Numbered from the stretch's first letter, positions 26,902 through 36,193 are shown. The stretch: 64,000 nt of DNA from Paraburkholderia tropica (GCF_900109265.1 NZ_FNZM01000014.1:186001-250000), one strand, 5' to 3'. The notes: generated from the sequence alone by a model not told the origin. A program made the numbers and translations.

Positions 26902-27528
26902 ATGCTGCCCGACATGCTCAGCGCCCTGCCCGCCGGCATGCTGTTCGTCATCGTCACGACCATCACGCCCGGCCCCAATAACACCATGCTGCTCGCCTCG
27001 GGCGTCAATTTCGGCTTCCGGCGCACGGTGCCGCATATTCTCGGCATCAGCGCGGGCGTCGTGGTGTTGATGCTCTCCGTGGGTTTCGGTCTGGGTCAGG
27101 CGTTCCGCCACGTACCCATGCTCTACACGGCACTCGAAGCCGCGAGCGTGGCGTATCTGCTGTGGCTCGCGTGGAAAATCGGCACCTCGGGCGACCTCAA
27201 GATGAAAAGCGGCGAGCGGCGTCCCATGCGCTTTCACGAGGCCATCGCGTTCCAGTGGATCAACCCCAAGGCGTGGATGATGGTGCTGACCGCCGCGACG
27301 ACGATCCGGCTGTCGACGGACTTCGGCATGAATACCGTCGTGATGGCCGCGTTGTTCTATGTGATCGGCTTGCCCTGCATCTGCGTGTGGGCTGCGTTCG
27401 GCACCGGCATGCGGCGCTTTCTCGCCGATCCGCGCCGCCTGCGCGCATTCAACATCGCCATGGCGCTGTCACTCGTCGCCTCGATGTATCCGCTGCTTGC
27501 GCATCTCGCGCATCTTGCACAAAGCTGA
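26902..27528 (+). CDS. LysE family exporter
   Basis: The 208-residue protein has five to six hydrophobic spans and the family signature FVIVTTITPGPNNTMLLASG near the N-terminus, followed by GFRRTVPHILGISAGVVV. LysE/RhtB proteins export amino acids or related compounds. It converges on the MocR gene, its stop lying 18 bases from that gene's stop. Paired CTGTACCG boxes lie upstream, so an amino-compound export role under MocR control is a reasonable inference. Confidence 0.92.
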   Translation: MLPDMLSALPAGMLFVIVTTITPGPNNTMLLASGVNFGFRRTVPHILGISAGVVVLMLSVGFGLGQAFRHVPMLYTALEAASVAYLLWLAWKIGTSGDLKMKSGERRPMRFHEAIAFQWINPKAWMMVLTAATTIRLSTDFGMNTVVMAALFYVIGLPCICVWAAFGTGMRRFLADPRRLRAFNIAMALSLVASMYPLLAHLAHLAQS

Positions 27529-27546
27529 TCGCCTCGTCAGGATCCC

Positions 27547-28962
27547 TTAGAAGTTTCCGCTGCTCGCGCGCTCGATAAAACACCAGAGCGCGTCGTCGAG
27601 CGAGTACGGCGCATTGAAACGGAACCAGGAACTGGCCGCGTCGTCGGGACGGAAATACGAGCCCGGCGCGAGCCAGATGCCGTCGCGCAGCGCGGCCGTC
27701 GCCAGCTCGCCCGCCCGCGCGGCCTCCACCGGCAGCCGCACCCAGACGAACAGTCCCGCGCGCGGCCGGCAGAACGGTTCGAGCCCGAGCGCGTCGATGC
27801 GCTCTTCGAACGTCGCATGCGCGGCCTTCAACTGCTCGTTGACGATTTCGACGTGGCGCGCGTAACGCCCTTCGAGCAGCACCTTGTCGACGATGCGCTC
27901 GATCGTCTGCGAAGACGTGAGTCCGACCGCCATCTTCGCGCGCGCGAGTTCGCGCAGCACGTCGCGCTCCGCGACGACGTAGCCGCAACGCAGCGACGGC
28001 GTGACCGTCTTCGAAAATCCGCCCACATACAGCACGCGCTGCAGCCCTTCCATCGCCGCGAGCAGCGGCGCGCCCGGCGGCGCGAGTTCCCGGCTGACGT
28101 CGTCTTCGACCACCCACATGCGCTCGCGCTCGGCGATCTGCAGCAGGCGGAACGCGTTCGCCATCGTGAAGCTCGCGCCGGTGGGATTTTGCAGCGTCGT
28201 GTTCACGAAGATCGCTTTGGGCCGATGCGCGGCGATCTGCTGTTCGAGCGCGTCGAGATCGAGCCCGGCAGGCGTGCGCGGCACGCCCTGCACCGTCAGC
28301 CCCGCAAGCTTGAGAATCTGCAGCAGATTGCAGTAGCCCGGGTCTTCGACCAGTACAGTGTCGCCGGGCCGCAGCAGCGTGCGCACGATCAGATCGAGCC
28401 CCTGAGTCGCGCCCTGCGTGAGCAACACGTTGCCGACCTCGACCGGCAGCCCCTGGCGATCGAGTTGCGCCGCCACCCGCTCGCGCAGCGGCGCGAAACC
28501 GTACGGATGGCCGTAGTCGCCCAGACGCACCGCCGGCACGCGACTCGTCGCGCGCAGCGCATGGTGCAGCCCCGTTTCGTTGATCCACTCGCCCGGCATC
28601 CAGCCGCAACCGGCCTTGATCGGCACCGAGTGATCGGCGAACACATCGGACAGCAGCCAGGTGGCGGCGAGCGCAGGCGGCTGCCAGCCCGCCGCGGCGG
28701 CGCGCGGCGCCTCCGCGCGTTGCGCCACACGGTAGCCGGAACCGCGCCGGGCCACCACGAGTCCCATCGACACGAGCCGGTTATATGCTTCGGTCACCGT
28801 ATAGGTCGACAACTCGTGCGATTGCGCGAGCTGACGCACCGAGGGCAAAAGCGCGCCCGTGCGCAGCGTGTGCGCCTCGATCGCCCGCGCAAACGCGCGC
28901 ACGATCTGTTCGACGAGCGTCGTAGCGGCCTGCCGGCCGCGTTCCAGTTCGATTTCGATCAT
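27547..28962 (-). CDS. MocR/PdxR-type regulator (GntR HTH plus aminotransferase domain)
   Basis: The ATG at 28962 is taken as the start. A longer frame to 29175 crosses the intergenic region and the divergent aminotransferase gene. The 471 residues have a GntR winged helix (about 10-75, LPSVRQLAQSHELSTYTVTE) and a class I aminotransferase-like domain with the PLP lysine in VGGFSKTVTPS. MocR regulators sense PLP or amino compounds and bind direct repeats. The divergent partner is an omega-aminotransferase at 29117, the classic arrangement for control of its neighbour. Confidence 0.92.
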   Translation of the reverse strand: MIEIELERGRQAATTLVEQIVRAFARAIEAHTLRTGALLPSVRQLAQSHELSTYTVTEAYNRLVSMGLVVARRGSGYRVAQRAEAPRAAAAGWQPPALAATWLLSDVFADHSVPIKAGCGWMPGEWINETGLHHALRATSRVPAVRLGDYGHPYGFAPLRERVAAQLDRQGLPVEVGNVLLTQGATQGLDLIVRTLLRPGDTVLVEDPGYCNLLQILKLAGLTVQGVPRTPAGLDLDALEQQIAAHRPKAIFVNTTLQNPTGASFTMANAFRLLQIAERERMWVVEDDVSRELAPPGAPLLAAMEGLQRVLYVGGFSKTVTPSLRCGYVVAERDVLRELARAKMAVGLTSSQTIERIVDKVLLEGRYARHVEIVNEQLKAAHATFEERIDALGLEPFCRPRAGLFVWVRLPVEAARAGELATAALRDGIWLAPGSYFRPDDAASSWFRFNAPYSLDDALWCFIERASSGNF

Positions 28963-29116
28963 AAGGTGGCGAGGACTGTACCCTGCCGTGCCGAGTACAG
29001 ACCAATACAGTTGGGACAAATTGTCCAGCACAGTTATCAGCGCAGTATAGATACTGTATCTGCCGCGCTTCAAGCCCTGGCGATAGAGTCTGTCAAACCA
29101 CCTCAGGAGAACACCC
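28963..29116. promoter_or_regulatory. divergent promoter region with repeated CTGTA-type half-sites
   Basis: Between the MocR gene and the aminotransferase there are several related half-sites: CTGTACC at 28976-28982, its inverted form GTACAG at 28995-29000, ACAGTT (29007-29012 and 29031-29036) and the short palindrome ATACTGTAT near 29051-29059. Such a crowd of like half-sites points to autoregulation plus control of the divergent gene. No binding data can be claimed. Confidence 0.55.
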
Positions 29117-30445
29117 ATGACTTCGCGCCCCGTCATCGACGACCTGTCGTCGTTCTGGATGCCGTTCACGGCCAACCGTCAGTTCAAGGCCGCGCCGCGC
29201 CTGCTCGAATCGGCCAAGGGCATGTATTACCGCACGACCGACGGCCGCGAGGTGCTCGACGGCAGCGCGGGTCTGTGGTGCGTGAACGCGGGCCACGCGC
29301 GCGAGGAAATCGTCGCGGCCATCGCCCAGCAGGCCGGCACGCTCGATTTCGCACCGACGTTCCAGATGGGCCACCCGCTCGCTTTCGAAGCGGCCAGCAA
29401 GATCGCCGAGATCATGCCCGAAGGGCTCGACCGCATTTTCTTCACGAACTCGGGTTCGGAGTCCGTCGATACGGCGCTGAAGATCGCGCTCGCCTACCAC
29501 CGCTCGCGCGGCGAAGGCCAGCGCACCAAGCTGATCGGCCGCGAGCGCGGCTATCACGGCGTGGGCTTCGGCGGCATTTCGGTTGGCGGCATCGGCCCGA
29601 ACCGCAAGGCGTATTCGGGCCAGTTGCTGCCCGCCATCGATCATCTGCCGCACACGCACAATCTCGAACACAACGCGTTCTCGAAGGGCCAGCCGGCGTG
29701 GGGCGCGCATCTCGCCGAGGACCTCGAACGCATCGTCGCGCTGCATGACGCGTCGACCATCGCGGCCGTGATCGTGGAGCCGGTTGCCGGTTCGACGGGC
29801 GTGCTGATTCCGCCGCAAGGCTATCTGCAACGCCTGCGCGAGATCTGCACAAAGCACGGCATCGTGCTGATTTTCGACGAAGTGATTACCGGTTTCGGCC
29901 GTCTCGGCAAAGCCACGGCGAGCGAATATTTCGGCGTGACGCCCGACATCATCACGATGGCGAAGGCGATCAACAACGCCGCCGTGCCGATGGGCGGCGT
30001 GGCCGTGAGCCGCACGATCCACGACACGGTCGTGAACAGCGGTGCGCCGGGCGCGATCGAACTCTTCCACGGCTACACCTATTCGGCGCACCCGCTCGCG
30101 TGCGCGGCCGCGATCGCCACGCAGGATCTGTATCGCCGCGAAGGGCTGTTCGAGCGCGCAAATTCGCTCGCTCCGAAGTTCGAAGCCGCGGCGCACGCGC
30201 TGCGCGACGCGAAGCACGTGAAGGACGTCCGCAATCTCGGCCTCGTCGCGGGCATCGAACTGGATTCGCGCGACGGCGCACCGGGCGCGCGCGCCTATGA
30301 GGTGTTCGTGAAGTGCTTCGAAGCGGGCGTGTTGATCCGCTTCACCGGCGACATTCTGGCGTTCTCGCCGCCGCTGGTCGTCACGGAAGAAGAGATCGAG
30401 CGTCTCTTCGGCACCGTGCGCGACGTGCTCGCGACGGTTCAATAA
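29117..30445 (+). CDS. bauA: beta-alanine/omega-amino acid:pyruvate aminotransferase
   Basis: Class III aminotransferase of 442 residues. The start FWMPFTANRQF, the middle AYHRSRGEGQRTKLIGRERGYHG, the aspartate of IFDEVITGFGR and the PLP lysine in TMAKAINNAAVPMGG are all present. It most closely resembles Pseudomonas beta-alanine-pyruvate transaminase (shared ALHDASTIAAVIVEP and GYLQRLREICTKH), although taurine or other omega-amines cannot be excluded. The ribosome site is CAGGAGAACACC. It is divergent from the MocR gene and ends at a strong terminator. Confidence 0.9.
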   Translation: MTSRPVIDDLSSFWMPFTANRQFKAAPRLLESAKGMYYRTTDGREVLDGSAGLWCVNAGHAREEIVAAIAQQAGTLDFAPTFQMGHPLAFEAASKIAEIMPEGLDRIFFTNSGSESVDTALKIALAYHRSRGEGQRTKLIGRERGYHGVGFGGISVGGIGPNRKAYSGQLLPAIDHLPHTHNLEHNAFSKGQPAWGAHLAEDLERIVALHDASTIAAVIVEPVAGSTGVLIPPQGYLQRLREICTKHGIVLIFDEVITGFGRLGKATASEYFGVTPDIITMAKAINNAAVPMGGVAVSRTIHDTVVNSGAPGAIELFHGYTYSAHPLACAAAIATQDLYRREGLFERANSLAPKFEAAAHALRDAKHVKDVRNLGLVAGIELDSRDGAPGARAYEVFVKCFEAGVLIRFTGDILAFSPPLVVTEEEIERLFGTVRDVLATVQ

Positions 30446-30490
30446 CGCAGCTTCGCCGCCGCGCTTCCGCGCGGCGCGCAACGCTACCGG

Positions 30491-30516
30491 GCGGCCCATT
30501 TCGGGCCGCTTTTTTT
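30491..30516 (+). terminator. rho-independent terminator after the aminotransferase gene
   Basis: Stem gcggccc / gggccgc with a 5-base loop (atttc), followed by a run of seven T at 30510-30516. It lies 45 bases after the aminotransferase stop and before the unrelated 30679 gene. Confidence 0.85.
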
Positions 30517-30678
30517 CGCCCTCCGCGCGGCGATTGCGCGACTTCGGCACGCTCAGGCCGGGTTGGCGCACGGTTTGGGCAAGGTTCAGGCAAGACCCGC
30601 GCCATCGGCGTATCGTGGGGTTATCGACACATTATTGCGCTGCCGGGCCGCACGCGGGCAGCGGCCGGAGGCATGGCG

Positions 30679-30927
30679 ATGAAGACACCGATCCGCGTGG
30701 GAACGCATATCGAAGGCGTGCACTGGGTGGCCGAATATCTCGCGTCGACACTGGAAATCCGCGTGTTCCGCGAAGGCCGCGAAATCGAAACCATCGCGGC
30801 GCCCGCTTCGCTGTTCGGCGACGAAGCCGAAGCCGGTTCCGCGAGCGACGAAGCAAGCCGCGCCGAAGACGCCGCCGTGCTCGCCGTCCTCAAACATTAC
30901 GTGGCCGAGCGCAATCCCGAGGAGTGA
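30679..30927 (+). CDS. small acidic protein, unknown
   Basis: The ATG at 30679 is preferred because GGAGG lies 8 bases upstream; an ATG at 30673 would be only 2 bases from it. The 82-residue product (MKTPIRVGTHIEGVHWVAEY...) is acidic, without signal peptide or membrane span, and ends VAERNPEE. Its stop overlaps closely with the next start (2-base gap), so it is cotranscribed with the reductase. I do not recognise the family. Confidence 0.6.
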   Translation: MKTPIRVGTHIEGVHWVAEYLASTLEIRVFREGREIETIAAPASLFGDEAEAGSASDEASRAEDAAVLAVLKHYVAERNPEE

Positions 30928-30929
30928 CC

Positions 30930-32030
30930 ATGACCGACGGCGCCGAACGCCTGCCCGAGACCGCCCCTTCCCGGCCCGCCGCCGCGCACGATCAGCCCAT
31001 CGAAACGGATGCGCTGATCGTGGGCGCCGGTCCCGTGGGCCTCTTCCAGGTCTTCGAACTCGGGCTGCTCGACATACGCGCCCACGTGGTCGACTCGCTG
31101 CCCGTGGTCGGCGGTCAATGCGCCGAACTCTATCCCGACAAACCCATTTACGACATACCGGCGATTCCGGTTTGCACGGGCCGGCAACTCGTCGATTCGC
31201 TGATGAAGCAGATCGAGCCGTTCGGCGCGACGTTTCATCTGGGCGAGGAAGTGCAGATCGTCGAGCGGCGCGGCGATGGACGCTTCTTCGCGCAGACCTC
31301 GAAAGGCACGACATTCCTCACGAAGACCGTGTTCATCGCGGCGGGCGTGGGATCGTTTCAACCGCGCACGCTGAAAGTGAGCGGCATCGAACGCTATCGG
31401 GACCGGCAACTGTTCTATCGCGTGCGCGACCCCGAACAGTTCCGCGACAAGGACATCGTGATTTGCGGCGGCGGCGACTCGGCGCTCGACTGGGCGCTGC
31501 GTCTCGTCGACGTCGCGCAGAGCGTGATTCTGCTGCACCGGCGCGAGCAGTTTCGCGCCATGCCGGCATCGGTCGCGCAGATGCGCACGCTCTGCGAAGC
31601 GTGGCGCATGCAGGCGATCATTGGCCAGATCACCGGTTTCGACGACGATGACGGCGTGCTCAAACGCATCAAGGTCACGGGCGGCGACGGCATCACGCGC
31701 TCGCTCGAACTCGAATATTTGCTGGTGTTTTACGGCCTTTCGCCGCAACTCGGGCCGATCGCGCAATGGGGCGTCGAACTGGACCGCAAGCAATTGCCCG
31801 TCGATACGGCGCGCTTCGAAACGAGCGTGCCGGGCATCTTCGCCGTGGGCGATATCAACACGTATCCGGGCAAGAAGAAGTTGATTCTCTCGGGCTTTCA
31901 CGAAACCGCGCTCGCGGCGTTTGGCGCGGCGCGCCACGTCTTTCCCGAGAAGAAAATCCATCTGCAATACACCACGACGAGCACACACCTGCACGAAGTG
32001 CTGGGCGTGAACTCGCCGTCGATGGACTAA
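30930..32030 (+). CDS. ferredoxin/flavodoxin-NADP+ reductase of thioredoxin-reductase type
   Basis: The start at 30930 has GGAG 5 bases upstream, 2 bases after the small gene. The 366 residues carry an FAD-binding GxGxxG (LIVGAGPVGLFQVFE) and the second nucleotide motif DIVICGGGDSALDW, which resembles NADPH-binding in TrxR-like reductases. The C-terminal FAD motif GIFAVGDINTYPGKKKLIL and aromatic ending are typical of ferredoxin-NADP reductase-like proteins (Burkholderia and Bacillus YumC group). No CxxC disulfide centre appears, which argues against thioredoxin reductase. It should pass electrons between NADPH and a ferredoxin or flavodoxin. Confidence 0.85.
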   Translation: MTDGAERLPETAPSRPAAAHDQPIETDALIVGAGPVGLFQVFELGLLDIRAHVVDSLPVVGGQCAELYPDKPIYDIPAIPVCTGRQLVDSLMKQIEPFGATFHLGEEVQIVERRGDGRFFAQTSKGTTFLTKTVFIAAGVGSFQPRTLKVSGIERYRDRQLFYRVRDPEQFRDKDIVICGGGDSALDWALRLVDVAQSVILLHRREQFRAMPASVAQMRTLCEAWRMQAIIGQITGFDDDDGVLKRIKVTGGDGITRSLELEYLLVFYGLSPQLGPIAQWGVELDRKQLPVDTARFETSVPGIFAVGDINTYPGKKKLILSGFHETALAAFGAARHVFPEKKIHLQYTTTSTHLHEVLGVNSPSMD

Positions 32031-32052
32031 ACCTGCACCGATTGCTGGGCAA

Positions 32053-32457
32053 TCAGCCTTGCGAACCTTCGGCCGACGCGGAGTCTTCCTCGCGGAAAAT
32101 GCGGTCGGCAAGATGGAACGCCGAATTGGCCGCGGGCACGCCGCAATAGATCGCCGTTTGCAGCAGCACTTCCTTGATTTCGTCCCGCGTCACGCCGTTG
32201 TTCTTCGCGGCGCGCAGATGCAGCGCGAGTTCCTCGTTGCGGTTGAGCGCCACCATCATCGAAATCGTGAGCAGGCTGCGCGTGTGACGCGGCAGACCTT
32301 CGCGCGTCCAGATTTCACCCCACGCATAGCGCGAAATGAGCTTCTGGAATTCTTCGGTCAGATCGGTGCGGTTCGCGATCGAGCGGTCGACGTGTGCATC
32401 GCCGAGCACCGCACGGCGCACTTTCAGGCCGGCTTCGTAACGATCGTCTTCGTTCAT
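32053..32457 (-). CDS. pcaC: 4-carboxymuconolactone decarboxylase
   Basis: The 134-residue protein is the length of the family and has RYAWGEIWTREGLPRHTRSL, typical of PcaC. It converts 4-carboxymuconolactone to the beta-ketoadipate enol-lactone. The ATG overlaps the pcaD stop as ATGA, so the two are translationally coupled. It is the last gene of the minus-strand cluster and its stop lies 22 bases from the reductase stop at 32030. Confidence 0.93.
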   Translation of the reverse strand: MNEDDRYEAGLKVRRAVLGDAHVDRSIANRTDLTEEFQKLISRYAWGEIWTREGLPRHTRSLLTISMMVALNRNEELALHLRAAKNNGVTRDEIKEVLLQTAIYCGVPAANSAFHLADRIFREEDSASAEGSQG

Positions 32458-33245
32458 TTCGACTCCTGCAGGAAGGCCAGCACGACCTGGTTCCATTCGT
32501 CGGCGAGCTCGACGTTCGAAATGTGCGCGGCATTCAGTTCGACATAGCGCGCGCCCGGCACCGACTCCGCCAGTTCGCGGCCTTGCGCGGGCGTTGCGGC
32601 CAGATCGTGCGTGCCCGAGATCACGAGCGTCGGCGCCTTGATCGATGGCGCTTCGCCGCGCAGGTCGGCGGCGTTGAGGGCTTCGCAGTTCGACGCGTAG
32701 CCGTCCTTGTCGGTGTGAACGAACACGTCGCGCACCTGCGACATCACCAGCGCGTTGCGCGCGATGAATTCCGGCGTGTACCAGCGCGGCAGCACGGCGT
32801 CGGCGAGCGCGAGCATGCCTTCGGCGCGCGCTTTCGCGGCGCGCGGCACCCACACTTCCGGCGTGCCGATCTTCGCGGCGGTGTTGCACAGCACGAGACG
32901 GTCGATGCGGTCCGCGAAACGCGCGCCGAGGCCCACACCCGTGAGACCGCCCATCGAAACGCCCGCGAAATGCGCGCGCGCGATGCCGAGATGATCGAGC
33001 AGGCCGATCACGTCGCCGGTCAGTTGCTCGATGGTGTACGGACCTTGCGGCGCGGCCGAATGACCGTGACCGCGCGTGTCGTAACGCAGGACGCGGAAAT
33101 GCTTCGAGAATTCGACGAGCTGGGGCGTCCACATCGATACGTCGCTACCGAGCGAGTTCGACAGAACCAGCCACGGCGCCGTGCTGTCCTGCGCACCGTC
33201 GATGCGGTAGAACAGCTGCGTGTCGTTGACGGCTGCATAAGGCAT
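32454..33245 (-). CDS. pcaD: 3-oxoadipate enol-lactonase
   Basis: Alpha/beta hydrolase of 263 residues. The chosen start MPYAAVNDTQLFYRIDG at 33245 lies 4 bases after the pcaB stop. The nucleophile elbow is HFAGVSMGG (G-x-S-x-G), and the oxyanion and acid/histidine regions fit the PcaD family. It hydrolyses the enol-lactone to beta-ketoadipate. Placement between pcaB and pcaC makes the assignment sure. Confidence 0.94.
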   Translation of the reverse strand: MPYAAVNDTQLFYRIDGAQDSTAPWLVLSNSLGSDVSMWTPQLVEFSKHFRVLRYDTRGHGHSAAPQGPYTIEQLTGDVIGLLDHLGIARAHFAGVSMGGLTGVGLGARFADRIDRLVLCNTAAKIGTPEVWVPRAAKARAEGMLALADAVLPRWYTPEFIARNALVMSQVRDVFVHTDKDGYASNCEALNAADLRGEAPSIKAPTLVISGTHDLAATPAQGRELAESVPGARYVELNAAHISNVELADEWNQVVLAFLQESK

Positions 33246-33249
33246 GCGG

Positions 33250-34629
33250 TTACTCCTGATGAGTCTGCGATGAAGAATGGGGCGAACGCTGGGCGTACGA
33301 CGCGAGCACCGCGTCGACGAACGCGTGCGCTTCGCCCACGTAATTGGCGGGGTCGAGCAGCGCTTCAAGACGATTTTCGTCTAGATGCTGCGTGACGGCG
33401 GGATCGGCCGCGAGCACGTCGTAAAGCGTGCGTTGCGATTGCACCGCCTGTTTCGAGGCCTTTTCGACGAGGTGATGCGCGTCGAGGCGGCCAATGCGGT
33501 CGCCGAGCGCGAGCATCACGGCCTCGCCGAGAATCAGCCCGTGCGTAACGTCGAGATTGGCCGCGAGACGTTCGGTGCGCACTTCGAGACCGCCGGAAAT
33601 CTGTTCGATCTGCGCGAGCGCGCCGCCCGCGAGACGCGCGAGTTCGGGCAGCGCATCCCACTCGGCTTGCCAGCCGCCGAGCGCGCGCTCGTGCTCCTGC
33701 ACCATCCCTGCGAACACGGTGGCGACGAGTCCCGGCGCGCGCGTGGCCGCCGTGAGCACCGCCGCGCAGCCGACCGGATTGCGCTTGTGCGGCATGGTGG
33801 ACGAACCGCCCTTGCCTGCCGCCGCCGGTTCGCCGAGTTCGCCGATCTCGGTCTGCATATGCAGCGAGATATCGCGCGCGATCTTGCCGAGCGTGCCGAT
33901 CAGCATGCCGAAAAACGCCGCCGCTTCGGCGATGCGATCGCGTTGCGTATGCCACGGCAGCGTGGGCTGCGCGAGGCCGAGTTCCTTCGCGAGATCGGCG
34001 CTCACCTTCGCGCCCGCGTCGCGCAAGCTCGCGAGCGTGCCCGCCGCGCCGCCGAATTGCAGCACGAGCGCGCGTTCGCGCAAGGCCGCAAGACGCTCGC
34101 GATGACGCAGCAGCGTATCGAGCCACTGCGCGAATTTGAGGCCGAGCGTGATCGGCAGCGCCTGCTGCAGCCACGTGCGCCCGACCGCGGGCGTCGCGCG
34201 GTGTGCGCGGGCGAGTTCGGCCAGATTGGCGCAGGTGGCGTCGAGGCTCGTGTCGCTCAGCGCGAGCGCGTCGCGCAGTTGCAGCACGGTCGCCGTGTCG
34301 ATGATGTCCTGGCTCGTCGCGCCCCAATGCACGTATTTCGCGGCCTCGGGATCGGCCTCTTTCACGCGCGCGGTCAATTGCTTGACGAGCGGGATCGCCA
34401 GATTGCCGCCGAGCGCGGCGTCGCGAGCGAGCGCGTCGGCGTCGAGACGATCCGCGCGGCACGTCGCGACGATCGCCGCCACGGCCGTGTGCGGAATCAC
34501 GCCATGCAGCGCCGACGCGCGCGCGAGCGCCGCTTCCACGTCGAGCATGCGCTGGAGCGTGGCCTCGGTCGACCACGCGGCGTTCATCGGCTCGGTGCCG
34601 CAAATGAGGCTCGTCAGGCGTTCAATCAT
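33250..34629 (-). CDS. pcaB: 3-carboxy-cis,cis-muconate cycloisomerase
   Basis: The 459-residue protein belongs to the fumarase/argininosuccinase superfamily. The signature GGSSTMPHKRNPVG is intact, and HVHWGATSQDIIDTAT (here YVHWGATSQDIID) is the region around the catalytic acid. It lactonises 3-carboxymuconate in the protocatechuate branch. It is followed at once by pcaD and preceded by a 127-base gap from pcaJ, which could carry a secondary promoter. Confidence 0.95.
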   Translation of the reverse strand: MIERLTSLICGTEPMNAAWSTEATLQRMLDVEAALARASALHGVIPHTAVAAIVATCRADRLDADALARDAALGGNLAIPLVKQLTARVKEADPEAAKYVHWGATSQDIIDTATVLQLRDALALSDTSLDATCANLAELARAHRATPAVGRTWLQQALPITLGLKFAQWLDTLLRHRERLAALRERALVLQFGGAAGTLASLRDAGAKVSADLAKELGLAQPTLPWHTQRDRIAEAAAFFGMLIGTLGKIARDISLHMQTEIGELGEPAAAGKGGSSTMPHKRNPVGCAAVLTAATRAPGLVATVFAGMVQEHERALGGWQAEWDALPELARLAGGALAQIEQISGGLEVRTERLAANLDVTHGLILGEAVMLALGDRIGRLDAHHLVEKASKQAVQSQRTLYDVLAADPAVTQHLDENRLEALLDPANYVGEAHAFVDAVLASYAQRSPHSSSQTHQE

Positions 34630-34756
34630 GGATCGATATGAAAAAAGTATGGATGCAATGCACGCAAACGCAGAAGGCGCGGCGCCCGGCGACTATTGCC
34701 GCCGGACCCGCGCCACGCTGGTGTTCATCTGCGAGAGTTGCGCGCGTTGCCGCAGT

Positions 34757-35416
34757 TTACGCCGCGCGGCGATTCTGCGTCGCGTCGATCAGCGGCACGC
34801 CGGCAAGCTTCTGCAGCGCGTCGAAGTCGATATCCGAATAGATCTCGCGCACGGCGAGACCGTCCGGCGTCACGTCGAACGCGGCGAGGTCCGTGTAGAT
34901 GCGGCCCACGCAGCCCACGCCCGTGACCGGGTACGAGCATTCGCTCACGAGCTTGCTTTCGCCCTGCTTCGTGAGCAGTTCCATCATCACGAACACCTGC
35001 TTCGCGCCGAGCGCGAGATCCATCGCGCCGCCCACGGCGGGGATTGCGTCCGGTGCGCCGGTGTGCCAGTTCGCGAGGTCGCCCTTCACCGACACCTGGA
35101 ACGCGCCGAGCACGCAGTAGTCGAGGTGGCCGCCGCGCATCATCGCGAACGAGTCCGCGTGATGGAAGAAGGCGCCGCCGGTCAGCAGCGTGACGTGCTG
35201 CTTGCCTGCGTTGATGAGTTCGTCGTCTTCCAGACCGGGCGCGGGCGCCGGGCCCATGCCGAGCAGACCGTTCTCGCTGTGCAGGAAGATTTCCTTGCTC
35301 GGATCGAGGTGGTTGGCCACCAGCGTCGGCACGCCGATGCCGAGATTCACATAAGCGCCCTCAGGAATGTCCTGAGCCACGCGTTGAGCCATTTCGTCGC
35401 GATTCAACCGTTTCAT
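34757..35416 (-). CDS. pcaJ: 3-oxoadipate CoA-transferase subunit B
   Basis: The 219-residue protein has the beta-subunit pattern of class I CoA-transferases: the start MKRLNRDEMAQRVAQDIPEG, GIGVPTLVANHLDP and the catalytic glutamate in SENGLLGMGPAP. It activates beta-ketoadipate with succinyl-CoA. It follows pcaI by 17 bases. Confidence 0.95.
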   Translation of the reverse strand: MKRLNRDEMAQRVAQDIPEGAYVNLGIGVPTLVANHLDPSKEIFLHSENGLLGMGPAPAPGLEDDELINAGKQHVTLLTGGAFFHHADSFAMMRGGHLDYCVLGAFQVSVKGDLANWHTGAPDAIPAVGGAMDLALGAKQVFVMMELLTKQGESKLVSECSYPVTGVGCVGRIYTDLAAFDVTPDGLAVREIYSDIDFDALQKLAGVPLIDATQNRRAA

Positions 35417-35433
35417 TGCATAACTCCGTAGCT

Positions 35434-36135
35434 TCAGGCGGCCTGAGCGGCTTGCAGCGCGGCTTGCGCGGGCTGCGGCACTTCAACGACGCGCTGCACG
35501 AAAATGCCCGGCGTCACGATGTTTTCGGGGTCCAGCGCGCCGAGTTCGACGACTTCCGACACCTGCGCGATCGCAACCTTCGCCGCGCTCGCCATGATCG
35601 GGCCGAAATTGCGCGCCGTCTTGCGATAGACCAGATTGCCCCAGCGGTCGCCCTTGTACGCCTTGATCAGCGCGAAATCGGCGTGCAGCGGCGCTTCGAG
35701 CACGTAATGGCGACCGTCGATCAAGCGCGTTTCCTTGCCTTCGGCCAGCTTCGTGCCGTAGCCCGTGGGCGTGAAGAAACCGCCGATGCCGGCGCCCGCC
35801 GCGCGGATGCGCTCGGCGAGGTTGCCTTGCGGCACGAGTTCCAGCTCGACTTCGCCGGCGCGATAGAGACCGTCGAACACGTACGAGTCGGTCTGGCGCG
35901 GGAACGAGCAGATGATCTTGCGCACGCGTTTGGCCTTGAGCAGCGCGGCGAGGCCCGTGTCGCCGTTGCCGGCGTTGTTGTTCACGATCGTGAGCTCACG
36001 CGAGCCTTGCGCGATCAGCGCGTCGATCAGTTCCGCCGGCATGCCGGCCGTGCCGAAGCCGCCGATCATCACCGTGGCGCCGTCCTGAATGTCGGCGACG
36101 GCGGCTTGAAGCGAGTCGAAAATCTTGTTGATCAT
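35434..36135 (-). CDS. pcaI: 3-oxoadipate CoA-transferase subunit A
   Basis: The start at 36135 (MINKIFDSLQAAVADIQDG) is preferred; an upstream extension to 36210 reads through the promoter region. The 233 residues carry the alpha-subunit motif GGFGTAGMPAELI and the oxyanion-hole region GNGDTGLAALLKA. It forms the CoA-transferase with PcaJ. The divergent LysR gene at 36494 lies 358 bases upstream. Confidence 0.95.
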   Translation of the reverse strand: MINKIFDSLQAAVADIQDGATVMIGGFGTAGMPAELIDALIAQGSRELTIVNNNAGNGDTGLAALLKAKRVRKIICSFPRQTDSYVFDGLYRAGEVELELVPQGNLAERIRAAGAGIGGFFTPTGYGTKLAEGKETRLIDGRHYVLEAPLHADFALIKAYKGDRWGNLVYRKTARNFGPIMASAAKVAIAQVSEVVELGALDPENIVTPGIFVQRVVEVPQPAQAALQAAQAA

Positions 36136-36193
36136 GCCTGTTCCTGAAAGCGATGCGCATCGCGGAAAGTCCACGCCACTCGATCGCGAAAAA

